A stretch of DNA of 42,577 nucleotides from JAGXQV01 sp964527565 (GCA_964527565.1 CAZGOY010000028.1:1-42577); one strand, 5' to 3'. Counted from the stretch's first letter, positions 32,855-42,577 are shown. Notes: a model not told the origin generated them from the letters alone. Program-made: numbers and translations.

Positions 32855-35800
32855 CCACTTTTGCCAAAGAAGCCGAATTTGAAGCTGCCGTGATCCACGA
32901 GCTGCGCCAGCGCGGCTGGGGCGACGCGGATGTCATCCAGAGCCCAAGCGAGGCGGACTTGCTGGCGAATTGGAAGCAAATCCTCTTTGAGAACAATCGC
33001 GGCAAGGATCGGCTCAATGAAGTGCCGCTGACCGACAGCGAGATGCAGCAGATCATGGAGCAGATCACCCTGCTTCGCACCCCGCTCAAGCTCAACGACT
33101 TTATCAATGGCAAAACCGTTGCCATCAAGCGCGACAATCCAGCGGACGGGCTGCACTTCGGCAAGGAAGTGAGCCTGAAAATCTACGACCGCCACGAGAT
33201 CGCCGCAGGGCAGAGCCGCTACCAGATCGTGCAACAGCCCCGCCATGGCCGAGGCTCGCCGCTGCTCAACGACCGGCGGGGCGACCTTCTGCTGCTCGTC
33301 AATGGCATGCCGGTGATCCATATCGAGCTGAAGAAGAGTGGTGTGGCGGTGAGCCAGGCCTACAACCAGATCCAGAAGTATTCGCGGGAGGGGATTTTCA
33401 GCGGCCTCTTTTCGCTCGTCCAAATCTTCGTGGCGATGGAGCCAGCCGAGGCGCTTTACTTCGCCAATCCCGGGCCAGATGGGAAGTTCAATAAAGACTA
33501 CGCCTTCCACTGGGCGGACTTCAATAACGAGCCGGTCAACGATTGGAAGCGTTTCACCAATGAACTGCTCAACATCCCGAGGGCGCATCAGCTCATCGGC
33601 TTTTACACCGTGGCTGATGAGTCAGACGGCGTGCTCAAAGTGATGCGCAGTTATCAGTATTACGCCGCCCACGCAATTTCCGACAAAGTGGCGAAGATGG
33701 ATTGGAAAAACCCGAACCGTCTTGGCGGCTACATCTGGCACACCACCGGCTCGGGCAAGACGATGACGAGCTTCAAGTCCGCCCAACTCATCGCCAATTC
33801 CAAGGATGCGGACAAGGTGGTCTTCCTGCTCGACCGCATTGAGCTGGGCACGCAGACGCTGGTCGCCTATCGCAACTTTGCCGGAGACGGCAACGAGGTG
33901 CAGGCCACGGAATACACGGGCGTGCTCGTCAAGAAACTCAAGAGCACCGATCCCGCCGACACCCTGATCGTCACCTCCATCCAGAAGATGAGCCGCCTCA
34001 AGGATGAGGAGGGCGGGCTGAAAGCGCACGATCTGGAAACCATGCGGGCCAAGCGCATCGTCTTCATCGTTGATGAATGCCACCGCTCCACCTTTGGCGA
34101 CATGCTCATTGACATCAAGAAGAGCTTTTCCGGCGCGGTCTTCTTCGGCTTCAGCGGCACGCCCATCCACAAGGAGAACGTCCGCAAGGACAACACCACC
34201 ACCGATGTCTTCGGCGATGAGTTGCACCGCTATAGCATCGCCGACGGCATCCGCGACAAGAACGTGCTCGGCTTCGATCCCTACCAAGTGCTCACCTACC
34301 GCGACCGCGATCTGCGTGAGGCCGTCGCGCTGGAGAAAGCTAAAGCGGTCACGCCACAGGAAGCCTTTGCCGATCCACAGAAAAAGAAGGTTTTCAATCG
34401 CTACATGAACGACGTGCCGATGGCGGGACACCGGGATAGTTCCGGCGTCTATCAAACCGGTATCGAAGACCACCTGCCCAACACCCAATACAGCCACGAC
34501 GAACACCAGAACGCGGTGATTCAAGACATTGCCGATAACTGGGTCACCCTGAGCCAAGGCAGTAAATTCCACGCCATTTTTGCCACCAGCAGCATCCCGG
34601 AAGCCATCATCTACTACCGCCTGATGAAGGCGCAGTGCCCGGAGCTGAAAATCACAGCGCTCTTCGATCCGAATGTCAGCGACGAAGACGGCGGCGCTGA
34701 TCCCGTCTTCAAAACGGACGGCCTCGTCGAAATCCTGGGCGACTACAACGCAACCTACGGGCAGAAGTTCGACCTCGGCAGTCACGGCAATTTCAAAAAA
34801 GACCTCGCCGAGCGTCTCGCCCACAAAGCGCCCTACATCCGCATCGAAGCCGAGCCCGAGAAGCGGCTCGATCTGCTGATCGTGGTGAATCAGATGCTGA
34901 CCGGCTTCGACTCGAAATGGGTGAACACGCTCTACCTCGACAAGCTGTTGGAGTATGAAAATATCATCCAGGCGTTCTCTCGCACCAACCGCCTGTTCGG
35001 GCCGGACAAGCCCTTTGGCTCCATTCGCTACTACCGCAAACCGCATACGATGAAGCGAAACGTCGCTGCCGCCGTAAAGCTCTACTCCGGCGACAAACCG
35101 ATTGGTCTCTTCGCGGATCGCTTGCCGATGAACTTGGAGCGGATGAACGCAAGCTTTGCCGAAATCACCGCCATTTTCAGCACAGCGGGTATCCCGGATT
35201 TCATGAAGTTGCCGGACGACCTCACGGCGCGCGCGGCCTTTGCCAAGCAGTTCAACCAATTCAGCGCCATCCTGGAGGCCGCGAAGATCCAAGGCTTTAC
35301 GTGGGAGAAATCGGTTTATGAATCCGGCGAAGATCCCAAGACGCAAATCCAGCTCGCCATTAGTCACCATCAATATCTGACGCTTTTGCAGCGCTACAAA
35401 GAGCTTGGTGTGGGTGGCGGCGGTGGCGGCGAGAGCATTCCCTTCGAGATCGATAGCCACATCACCGAAATCGACACCGGCAAGATCGACGCCGACTACA
35501 TGAACTCGCGCTTTGAGAAATATCTCAAAGTCTTGCAAAGTGGCGACGAGCAAGCCAAAGAAGCGACCTTGGCCGATTTGCACCGCTCCTTTACATCGCT
35601 CTCCCAAGAGGACCAAAAAATCGCCGAAATCTTTCTGCATGACATCCAGCGCGGTGACGTGCAGATCGACCCCCACCGCACCTTCCGCGATTACCTCGCC
35701 GACTATCAGGCCAAGGCAAAGAATCAGAAAATCGCCGCCCTTGTGGCTCTCCTCGGGGTGGATAAAGCGAAGCTCATCGCCCTCATGAACACCCATGTCA

Positions 35801-36000
35801 CTGAAGCTAATCTCAATGAATATGGCCGCTTCGATGACCTCAAGACAACGATAGACAGGCAGAAAGCCAAAGCCTATTTCGAAGCGCTTGAAGGACAAAC
35901 GCTACCGGCCTTTAGGGTGAATATCAAAGCAGCCAGCCTGCTGCAAAGGTTTATCCTCGAAGACGGCTTTGAACTCAAAGAGACGGATCATTCCTCATGA
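32851..36000 (+). CDS. hsdR: Type I restriction endonuclease motor/nuclease subunit
   Basis: A 1049-residue HsdR. The N-terminal nuclease domain has the PD-(D/E)XK core (Asp145 in RRGDLLLLV; Glu159-Leu-Lys161 in HIELKKSG). The SF2 translocase follows with Walker A TTGSGKT (298-304), the DECH box (408-411), FSGTPI and helicase domain 2. The C-terminal helical region binds the methylase core. It translocates and cuts DNA unmethylated at the HsdS site. A six-glycine linker near residue 850 is unusual, but no frameshift is seen. It converges with dacB, 11 bp between stops, without a clear terminator. Confidence 0.93.
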   Translation: MTTFAKEAEFEAAVIHELRQRGWGDADVIQSPSEADLLANWKQILFENNRGKDRLNEVPLTDSEMQQIMEQITLLRTPLKLNDFINGKTVAIKRDNPADGLHFGKEVSLKIYDRHEIAAGQSRYQIVQQPRHGRGSPLLNDRRGDLLLLVNGMPVIHIELKKSGVAVSQAYNQIQKYSREGIFSGLFSLVQIFVAMEPAEALYFANPGPDGKFNKDYAFHWADFNNEPVNDWKRFTNELLNIPRAHQLIGFYTVADESDGVLKVMRSYQYYAAHAISDKVAKMDWKNPNRLGGYIWHTTGSGKTMTSFKSAQLIANSKDADKVVFLLDRIELGTQTLVAYRNFAGDGNEVQATEYTGVLVKKLKSTDPADTLIVTSIQKMSRLKDEEGGLKAHDLETMRAKRIVFIVDECHRSTFGDMLIDIKKSFSGAVFFGFSGTPIHKENVRKDNTTTDVFGDELHRYSIADGIRDKNVLGFDPYQVLTYRDRDLREAVALEKAKAVTPQEAFADPQKKKVFNRYMNDVPMAGHRDSSGVYQTGIEDHLPNTQYSHDEHQNAVIQDIADNWVTLSQGSKFHAIFATSSIPEAIIYYRLMKAQCPELKITALFDPNVSDEDGGADPVFKTDGLVEILGDYNATYGQKFDLGSHGNFKKDLAERLAHKAPYIRIEAEPEKRLDLLIVVNQMLTGFDSKWVNTLYLDKLLEYENIIQAFSRTNRLFGPDKPFGSIRYYRKPHTMKRNVAAAVKLYSGDKPIGLFADRLPMNLERMNASFAEITAIFSTAGIPDFMKLPDDLTARAAFAKQFNQFSAILEAAKIQGFTWEKSVYESGEDPKTQIQLAISHHQYLTLLQRYKELGVGGGGGGESIPFEIDSHITEIDTGKIDADYMNSRFEKYLKVLQSGDEQAKEATLADLHRSFTSLSQEDQKIAEIFLHDIQRGDVQIDPHRTFRDYLADYQAKAKNQKIAALVALLGVDKAKLIALMNTHVTEANLNEYGRFDDLKTTIDRQKAKAYFEALEGQTLPAFRVNIKAASLLQRFILEDGFELKETDHSS

Positions 36001-36011
36001 ACCATGGAGCG

Positions 36012-37409
36012 TCAGGGACGCTGGTACACCCACTCAAGTAGCGCGTCCTGCGCTGCTTGGGCGGCAGCCGCGTTAACGTGATTGACGAAGAAAGTCAGCG
36101 CCCAGACACGACTTTGCGCATCATGGACGTAGCCGGCAATCGCCCGGACGTTTTTCAGCGAACCGGTCTTGATGTGTGCATGGCCGGCCACGGCACGCTC
36201 GCGCAGACGTTTTTTCATGGTGCCGTCGACCGCGGCAATCGGTAGGGAGGAAACGAACTCCGCCATGACCGGGCTGCGCCAGGCTGCCAGCAGCAACGTG
36301 CCGAGGTTTCCGGCGCTGATCTGTTCGCGGCGCGACAGGCCGGAGCCGTTTTCCACCACCAGTTCGGGGAAGGCCAGCTTTTTGGCGGACAGCCAGGCGG
36401 CCACGGCCTGCGCGCCGCCTTCCTCGCTGCCGTTGCCGAGCGTGAGCAACAATTGGCGCGCCATCAGATTATTGCTGAACTTGTTGACATCGCGAACCTG
36501 GTCGGTGAGTGGGCGCGATTCCTGGCTGGCAAGCCGCCGCGCGGCCGGCGGCGTTTCCCCGCGCCGCGCCGCGCCGCTCAAGGTGCCGCCGCTTTCTTCC
36601 CACAACTGCCGGAACAGCGCATCGACATAGGCAGTATTGTCGAATAGCGCCAGGTGCCAGGATTTTTCTCCGCAATCTGCCTGGAAAGCGCCGCTGAACG
36701 TGACCGTCAGCCTGCCGCCGCCGTTAGCCGCCACCGTGGCGGAAATGCCGTTGCGCCAATCCCCGCACGCCTCCTCCACGGCGCGCAACTGGTTGACAAT
36801 GCGCAGTTGCGGCGGCGCGGGATCGGCGAACACGCGCACGCCTTGCCCGTCCGGTGCGGGCAACAGGCGAAAACGGGTGCTTTTGAAATTGAGCAGCACG
36901 GCTTCCGGCAGTGCGTTATAGGGGCGATGGGCATCGCCGTCGAAAGCGCCGGGGTCGCCGCCGTTGGCGCTGAAGCGGCTGCCGTCCAGCACCAGGTCGC
37001 CGCGAATCTCGCGCAGCCCCGCCATGCGCACGTCGCGCAACAGCAGCCAGAAACGTTCAAGCGTCAGCGCCGGATCGCCGGAGCCTTGCAGGTAGAGGTT
37101 GCCGTCAAGCACGCCGTCCTGCGGCGCGGCGTCGGCATACAGGGCGGTTTCCCAGGTGTAGGCGGGGCCGAGCAATTCCAGCGCGGCATAAGTGGTCACC
37201 AGCTTCATGGTCGATGCCGGACTCATGGGTTGCCGCGCCCGGTGCGCCAGCAGCGGACGCGGCGCGCCCGTTTCCTGGACGAACAGGCCGACACTGTCTG
37301 TAGGAATGCCGGCAGCGCGCAATGCCTGTGCCACCGGCTCGGGCAGGGACGCGGCATGGAGCAAGGCCGGAATCGTCAGGAACGCGAGAACCCAAAAGGC
37401 GCGCGTCAT
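36012..37409 (-). CDS. dacB: D-alanyl-D-alanine carboxypeptidase/endopeptidase (PBP4, DacB family)
   Basis: A 465-residue periplasmic penicillin-binding protein of the S13 family. It has a signal peptide (residues 1-19, ending LLHAA), the catalytic motif STMK (66-69), SNN (312-314) and KTG (414-416). The long insert between the first two motifs (about 70-310) is typical of DacB. It trims or cleaves peptidoglycan cross-links. Its ATG overlaps the bioA stop by four bases, so the two are translationally coupled. Confidence 0.92.
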   Translation of the reverse strand: MTRAFWVLAFLTIPALLHAASLPEPVAQALRAAGIPTDSVGLFVQETGAPRPLLAHRARQPMSPASTMKLVTTYAALELLGPAYTWETALYADAAPQDGVLDGNLYLQGSGDPALTLERFWLLLRDVRMAGLREIRGDLVLDGSRFSANGGDPGAFDGDAHRPYNALPEAVLLNFKSTRFRLLPAPDGQGVRVFADPAPPQLRIVNQLRAVEEACGDWRNGISATVAANGGGRLTVTFSGAFQADCGEKSWHLALFDNTAYVDALFRQLWEESGGTLSGAARRGETPPAARRLASQESRPLTDQVRDVNKFSNNLMARQLLLTLGNGSEEGGAQAVAAWLSAKKLAFPELVVENGSGLSRREQISAGNLGTLLLAAWRSPVMAEFVSSLPIAAVDGTMKKRLRERAVAGHAHIKTGSLKNVRAIAGYVHDAQSRVWALTFFVNHVNAAAAQAAQDALLEWVYQRP

Positions 37410-38713
37410 GTTTCGCGCTCCAGGATCTCCAGCGCCGCATCCGCCAAATGTTGCATTTCCGCCTCGTCAACAATATAGGGCGGCATGAAATACACCGTGC
37501 TGCCGATGGGCCGCAGCAACACCCCGCGCTTCAACCCTTGCGCAAAACAGCGGCGGGCAAAGCCGGGCTGGGTATCCGCCACCTCGAATGCCCAGATCAT
37601 GCCGCTATTGCGAAAATCGCGTACGCGCGGGTGCTGGCGCAAAGGTTCGAATATCCGGTTGAAAGACGCTGTCTTGAGGCGATTGGCGGCGATGATCCCA
37701 TCCGTCTCGAAAATCTCCAGCACCGCCAGCGCGGCGCGGCAAGCCAGGGCGTTGCCGGTGTAGGAATGGGAATGGAGAAAAGCGCGCGCCGTGTCGTCAT
37801 GATAAAAAGCCTGATACACGGCGTCGCTGCTCAGTACCACGGAAAGCGGCAGGTAACCGCCGGTAATCCCCTTGGACAAGCACAGAAAATCAGGCCGGAT
37901 GTCCGCCTGCTGATGGGCGAACAGGGTGCCCGTCCTGCCGAAGCCGACGGCGATTTCATCGGCGATCAGGTGTACTTCGAACTCATCGCAAATGGCCCGC
38001 GCCTGGCGCAGGTATTCCGCATCGTGCATGGCCATGCCCGCCGCTCCCTGCACCAGCGGCTCAAGGATGAAGGCGGCGGTTTCCCGGTGGTGTTTTTCCA
38101 GGTGGCGGCGCAGGAATTGCGCGCTGCGGCGGGCGAAATCCTGCGCCGTCTCACCGGGGGCCGCACGGCGCCAGTCGGGGGTGGGCACCTGCACGGAGGA
38201 ACGCAGCAGGGGCGCATAAGTATCCCTGAACAAGGCCACATCGGTCACCGACAGCGCGCCCACGGTTTCGCCGTGGTAGCCGTTTTCCAGGCTGACGAAG
38301 CGGGTTTTGGCGGATCGCCCGCAGTTACGCCAGTAATGAAAGCTCATCTTGAGCGCGATTTCGGTTGCGGAAGCGCCATCGGAACCGTAGAAAGCGTGCC
38401 CCAGGCCGCTCAAGCGCGCCAGGCGCTCGGACAATTCAACCACCGGCGGATGGGTGAAGCCCGCCAACATTACGTGCTCCAGCTTGTCGAGTTGGTCGCG
38501 GATGGCGGCGTTAATGCGCGGGTTGCCGTGGCCGAACAGGTTGACCCACCACGAACTGACGGCATCCAGGTAACGGTTGCCGTCGCAGTCGGTCAGCCAA
38601 GCACCCTCACCGCGCACGATGGGTACCAGCGGCAAGGTTTCATGCTGCTTCATCTGGGTGCAGGGGTGCCAGACGGCGGCGAGGGAACGTTGCAGCAGTA
38701 GTTGGTTATCCAT
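37406..38713 (-). CDS. bioA: Adenosylmethionine-8-amino-7-oxononanoate aminotransferase
   Basis: A 435-residue class III aminotransferase. The N-terminal IWHP-like block (VWHPCTQMKQHE), SSWWVNLFGHGNP, FYGSDGASATEIALKM, IADEIAVGFGRTGT and the pyridoxal lysine in LSKGITGGYLP (about residue 281) are BioA signatures. It makes 7,8-diaminopelargonate in biotin synthesis with SAM as amino donor. I chose ATG 38713; the frame also has an ATG at 38734, and neither has a good Shine-Dalgarno. No other bio genes are nearby; it pairs only with dacB. Confidence 0.93.
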   Translation of the reverse strand: MDNQLLLQRSLAAVWHPCTQMKQHETLPLVPIVRGEGAWLTDCDGNRYLDAVSSWWVNLFGHGNPRINAAIRDQLDKLEHVMLAGFTHPPVVELSERLARLSGLGHAFYGSDGASATEIALKMSFHYWRNCGRSAKTRFVSLENGYHGETVGALSVTDVALFRDTYAPLLRSSVQVPTPDWRRAAPGETAQDFARRSAQFLRRHLEKHHRETAAFILEPLVQGAAGMAMHDAEYLRQARAICDEFEVHLIADEIAVGFGRTGTLFAHQQADIRPDFLCLSKGITGGYLPLSVVLSSDAVYQAFYHDDTARAFLHSHSYTGNALACRAALAVLEIFETDGIIAANRLKTASFNRIFEPLRQHPRVRDFRNSGMIWAFEVADTQPGFARRCFAQGLKRGVLLRPIGSTVYFMPPYIVDEAEMQHLADAALEILERET

Positions 38714-38820
38714 GGTGTTGTATTTTAGCGACATTTTGAAGCGGTCGCGCGCTTGCGTAAGCGCTGCTCAAGCGCAAGCGATTAATTGATTGATTTTTCA
38801 TGAAAAATTTTTAATGCTTG

Positions 38821-38873
38821 CTTAGGGGAATCCCTTGTTTTTAAATTTTCTTGATTTGCGGCAAGAAAATCCC
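38821..38873 (+). repeat. Intergenic motif upstream of the HU gene (copy B)
   Basis: CTTAGGGGAATCCCT (38821-38835) and TTGCGGCAAG (38856-38865) followed by AAAATCCC repeat the order, orientation and blocks of the element at 25185-25222, with a longer AT-rich spacer. Confidence 0.4.
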
Positions 38874-38959
38874 AATATTTATTTGTCATAAATTGGTATG
38901 ATGCGCCGGTCAATGTTAAGGATAAGCCGGGCGGACTCACGCAAATTATTGCCGGAGTC

Positions 38960-38989
38960 TTGTTGTACGGCACTCCGAAGTAGTATAAA
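38960..38989 (+). promoter_or_regulatory. Putative sigma70 promoter of the HU gene
   Basis: TTGTTG (38960-38965) and TATAAA (38984-38989) are 18 bp apart. A CGGAGT...ACTCCG inverted repeat (38953-38958 and 38972-38977) straddles the -35 element and could be an operator. The message would have an 80-nt leader. Confidence 0.5.
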
Positions 38990-39076
38990 TTCCGCTAGTG
39001 TGCAAATGGGCGTTACTGCCCCCTAAAGGTTTACCGAGGTTTTTTATTCACCCCCCCAAGCAAGGAGACGATGCAA

Positions 39077-39406
39077 ATGAACAAAGCAGAATTAATCGAC
39101 GCCGTAGCTGCCAAGACCGGTTCCTCCAAGGCCAAGACTGCGGAAACCCTGGACGCCCTGATGGCGACTGTGAAAGAAGCGCTCGCCAAGCAGGACGCCG
39201 TGCAACTGATCGGCTTCGGCACTTTTGCCGTAACCGAGCGCGCCGCGCGCGAAGGCCGCAACCCGGCTACCGGCAAGACGATCAAGATTGCCGCCAAGAA
39301 AGTGGTCAAGTTCAAGGTCGGCAAGGCGCTGTCCGATGCCGTTTCCGGCGTGAAGCCCGCCAAGGCCGCCGCCAAACCGGCTGCCAAACCCGCCAAGAAA
39401 AAATAA
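39077..39406 (+). CDS. HU-family DNA-binding protein with Lys/Ala/Pro tail
   Basis: A 109-residue histone-like protein. The first 90 residues are a standard HU fold (MNKAELIDAVAAKTG; GFGTFAVTERAAREGRNPAT with the intercalating-arm RNPATG). Residues 91-109 form a basic repeat tail (KPAKAAAKPAAKPAKKK), absent from typical HU. HU dimers bend and compact DNA. ATG 39077 is preferred over 39071 because AAGGAG lies nine bases before it. Confidence 0.92.
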   Translation: MNKAELIDAVAAKTGSSKAKTAETLDALMATVKEALAKQDAVQLIGFGTFAVTERAAREGRNPATGKTIKIAAKKVVKFKVGKALSDAVSGVKPAKAAAKPAAKPAKKK

Positions 39407-39430
39407 TTCTCCCGCTGCACCGCGTTTCCG

Positions 39431-39463
39431 AACGCCCCGTTCCTCACGGAATGGGGCGTTTTT
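39431..39463 (+). terminator. Intrinsic terminator after the HU gene
   Basis: AACGCCCCGTTCC (39431-39443) pairs with GGAATGGGGCGTT (39448-39460), 13 bp with one G-T pair and a TCAC loop, followed by TTTTTAATTTTA. Confidence 0.9.
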
Positions 39464-39475
39464 AATTTTATGGTC

Positions 39476-39504
39476 TTGAAATTTCCCCAGCCTGCCCCTA
39501 TTAT
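39476..39504 (+). promoter_or_regulatory. sigma70 promoter of groESL
   Basis: TTGAAA (39476-39481) and TATTAT (39499-39504) with an ideal 17-bp spacer. The -10 element runs into the CIRCE operator. Confidence 0.8.
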
Positions 39505-39530
39505 TAGCACTCGCCGGATACGAGTGCTAA
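39504..39530 (+). promoter_or_regulatory. CIRCE operator (HrcA-binding site) of groESL
   Basis: TTAGCACTC (39504-39512), nine bases, GAGTGCTAA (39522-39530): a perfect CIRCE inverted repeat. HrcA should bind here and block the overlapping promoter until heat stress. Confidence 0.97.
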
Positions 39531-39585
39531 CAGTCGCATCGCCCGGTCAGAATTTTATTTCAGTCATTATCAGGAGAACAAGGCA

Positions 39586-39876
39586 ATGAAAATTCGTCCC
39601 TTGCATGATCGCGTCATCGTCAAGCGCATGGAAGAAGAGCGCAAGACCGCTTCCGGCATCGTCATTCCCGATACCGCAGCAGAAAAGCCCGACCAGGGTG
39701 AAATCGTCGCTGTCGGCAACGGCAAGGTGCTGGAAGACGGCAAGGTTCGCGCCCTGGAAGTGAAAGTCGGCGACCGCGTGCTGTTCGGCAAGTATGCCGG
39801 CCAGTCCGTCAAGGTTCAGGGCGAGGAACTGCTGGTGATGCGCGAGGAAGACATCATGGGCGTGGTCGAAGCCTAA
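39586..39876 (+). CDS. groES: Co-chaperonin GroES
   Basis: A 96-residue Hsp10. MKIRPLHDRVIVKRMEEERK, then GIVIPDTAAEKP (the mobile loop region) and GDRVLFGKYAG, are diagnostic. It caps the GroEL cavity. AGGAGAACAAGGCA precedes the ATG. groEL follows after 49 bp. Controlled by the CIRCE site upstream. Confidence 0.98.
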   Translation: MKIRPLHDRVIVKRMEEERKTASGIVIPDTAAEKPDQGEIVAVGNGKVLEDGKVRALEVKVGDRVLFGKYAGQSVKVQGEELLVMREEDIMGVVEA

Positions 39877-39925
39877 GTCGCGGCACACGAACATTTGATT
39901 TTCAAGAATTCAGGAGAACAGAAAC

Positions 39926-41572
<1,647 letters not shown>

Positions 41573-41596
41573 TTCCGGCTTTTGCCTGCTGTTCGC

Positions 41597-41624
41597 AAAA
41601 AACCCCGCTTCGGCGGGGTTTTTT
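41597..41624 (+). terminator. Intrinsic terminator after groEL
   Basis: AAAAAACCCCGC (41597-41608), loop TTCG, GCGGGGTTTTTT (41613-41624): a perfect stem with a stable tetraloop and U tract. Confidence 0.95.
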
Positions 41625-41672
41625 ATTGCAGGCTCTTTATGTCGCTGGCGGTCGCAAGCTCTCAGCGACGTA

Positions 41673-42004
41673 GACGCTGTAGAAAAACCTCCTAAACCCA
41701 TCCCCACACAGGCATAATTCCAGGAACGGCGTTTACGCTACGCGGCAGAAACAAAGGGACGGACAGTGGAAATTCTATTGCCTGATGCATAATATCGAGA
41801 AGCTGGCGCTCATGGTTATGGGACGTAGAGATAGCGAAACCGGGCGTTGCCGCCCGGAGGGCACCAACGACTGGTGGAGGAAAAGATGAGCGGATTGGGA
41901 CGCTTTCCATCGCATCAAAAATCAGCAAATTCGACTGCCTGGGCGTCGAAAAAATCGGGCCGGATTGAACCAGGGGGTTCGAATTCGGGTATTTCTACAG
42001 CGTC
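41673..42004 (+). mobile_element. Internally deleted insertion sequence with both terminal inverted repeats
   Basis: GACGCTGTAGAAAAACC (41673-41689) and GGTATTTCTACAGCGTC (41988-42004) are inverted copies differing at one base in 17. Between them lie only the last ~35 codons of a DDE transposase and about 175 bp of non-coding DNA, including a hairpin CCGGGCG-TTGC-CGCCCGG (41840-41857). Most of the transposase has been lost, so the element cannot move by itself, although a related transposase could mobilise it. No clear target duplication is seen. Confidence 0.65.
41714..41828 (+). pseudogene. C-terminal fragment of a DDE transposase, two frameshifts
   Basis: In one frame IIPGTAFTLRGRNK (41714-41755) and in another GQWKFYCLMHNIEKLA (from about 41761) join into the usual end of IS1182/IS4-like DDE transposases. 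A single missing base near 41756 explains the first shift. A second shift near 41806 restores AHGYGT and a stop at 41826-41828. The rest of the gene is gone. Confidence 0.6.
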
Positions 42005-42030
42005 GTTAGGCCAATCTACGGAGCAATGAT

Positions 42031-42486
42031 ATGGCAGAAATTAGTCGGAACTTGTTAGCTTACAAAGCCGTGATGCCACGATGGTTTGTTGCACTCCTTG
42101 TTACAGGAGGCCTATTGGCTGGCTCTTCCCTATACTTTTTAAGACTCGAAAGCCCCCAAATGCTAATGGCACCAAGCGCGCCTACCATCACTGAAAAAAA
42201 TGGACGCGGCCCTGCATCAGTTGATCCATCAGAGCCTTCATCTCCAATGCCGGAATATATGGCGGGAGGCATCGCAAATAAACCCGCTGTGTTTTTCGGC
42301 ATTGCATTTTGTTCTATTGCGGCGGTAATCTCGGCTCTCGTTCTTCTCGTATCTTTACCAGTGTTTTTATTTTCATCCAATGCCGAAAGGGTCGCGAGAG
42401 CTGGCGGTTTGGTTAAAACGACGCTAGGCTTCTTCGTTGGCAGTGCCGGAACAATCATCGCAACAATATCGTTTGCGCCAATATGA
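42031..42486 (+). CDS. Small unknown membrane protein next to the IS remnant
   Basis: A 151-residue protein with three hydrophobic segments (about 18-37, 86-114 and 127-148) and a proline/serine-rich loop between the first two. CGGAG lies about ten bases before the ATG. Codon use is clearly more A/T-rich than the housekeeping genes, and it begins 27 bp past the IS right end, so it is probably acquired. I recognise no family. Confidence 0.55.
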   Translation: MAEISRNLLAYKAVMPRWFVALLVTGGLLAGSSLYFLRLESPQMLMAPSAPTITEKNGRGPASVDPSEPSSPMPEYMAGGIANKPAVFFGIAFCSIAAVISALVLLVSLPVFLFSSNAERVARAGGLVKTTLGFFVGSAGTIIATISFAPI

Positions 42487-42577
42487 GTGGGCTAACGATT
42501 AGGTCACAATTAAGGGGTCTGACGTTCGCAGTAACAGCAATTTAGCTAGCGGGTTAAAGTCCCGTCCAAGGAATTGT
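42487..42577 (+). other. Possible start of a group II intron or similar structured RNA, cut by the window edge
   Basis: Bases 42547-42570 contain GCGGGTTAAAGTCCCGTCC, resembling the GGGTGAAAGTCCC element in domain I of bacterial group II introns. Only about 30 bp are visible, so this is a weak call. Confidence 0.25.

Larger units (their letters stand above)
38735..39059. other. AT-rich intergenic region between bioA and the HU gene
   Basis: About 340 bp without a convincing gene. It contains the second copy of the CTTAGGGG/TTGCGGCAAG motif (38821-38873), a GCGCTTGCG-rich inverted stretch (38748-38780), the HU promoter and a small inverted repeat over its -35 region. A 63-codon minus-strand frame (38782-38973) is not supported by composition or ribosome site. 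Confidence 0.6.

Noticed and set aside
33622..35898. 758-codon minus-strand frame opposite hsdR
   Set aside because: Same reason: hsdR carries Walker and DECH motifs, and the antisense product matches no family.
38782..38973. 63-codon minus-strand frame before the HU gene
   Set aside because: Lies across the conserved intergenic motif and the promoter region; no ribosome site or recognisable product.

Overview
The window looks like chromosome of a facultatively anaerobic, sulfur-oxidising betaproteobacterium, probably Nitrosomonadales (Sulfuricella, Sulfuritalea or Gallionella-like). This is inferred from GC-rich coding sequence, periplasmic nitrate reductase next to flavocytochrome c sulfide dehydrogenase, an anaerobic (class III) ribonucleotide reductase, PilU, an Aer-like receptor and a CIRCE-controlled groESL. 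No rRNA, tRNA or CRISPR array was seen.

Layout. 1-2098: 3' part of a molybdopterin-binding-domain protein, then a polytopic membrane protein (DUF6056-like). 2106-3380: a HI0933-type flavoprotein. 3426-8680 (minus): a tight six-gene run, in transcription order a GGDEF diguanylate cyclase, a fused RsbT-like kinase/RsbX-like phosphatase, an RsbR-like STAS protein, an RsbS-like STAS protein without the phosphorylatable serine, an unknown 222-residue protein, and the pilus ATPase PilU. This reads as a stressosome-type partner-switching module wired to c-di-GMP and type IV pili. 8844-9577: an intact RelE/ParE-type toxin-antitoxin pair. 9578-10231 has no intact gene but holds the wreck of a vapBC pair cut by REP-like palindromes, plus hairpins and an NrdR-box-like palindrome before nrdD. 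10232-13213: class III ribonucleotide reductase, with the glycyl-radical tail encoded as a separate 64-codon gene between nrdD and nrdG.

13261-18903 (minus): napF-napA-napB followed by fccA-fccB, with a divergent Crp/Fnr regulator and an FNR/DNR-type box between them. 19764-22054 (minus): mgtE and two small four-helix membrane proteins sharing one His-rich motif. 22338-25088: two chemoreceptors (a soluble CZB-type and an Aer-like PAS receptor). 25340-27820: glycogen phosphorylase. 27937-36000: a type I restriction-modification operon (hsdM, hsdS, a DUF1016/PDDEXK nuclease gene, hsdR), probably acquired. 36012-38713 (minus): bioA-dacB. 39077-41572: HU protein, then groES-groEL with a sigma70 promoter overlapping CIRCE. 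41673-42004: an internally deleted insertion sequence with both inverted repeats and a frameshifted transposase tail. The window ends with a small unknown membrane protein and a possible group II intron-like start.

Most notable: the split glycyl-radical subunit, the stressosome/GGDEF/PilU operon with its serine-less RsbS, the twin His-motif membrane proteins beside the nitrate/sulfide cluster, the nuclease embedded in the type I operon, the REP-interrupted vapBC relic, and an intergenic motif found upstream of both glgP and the HU gene.
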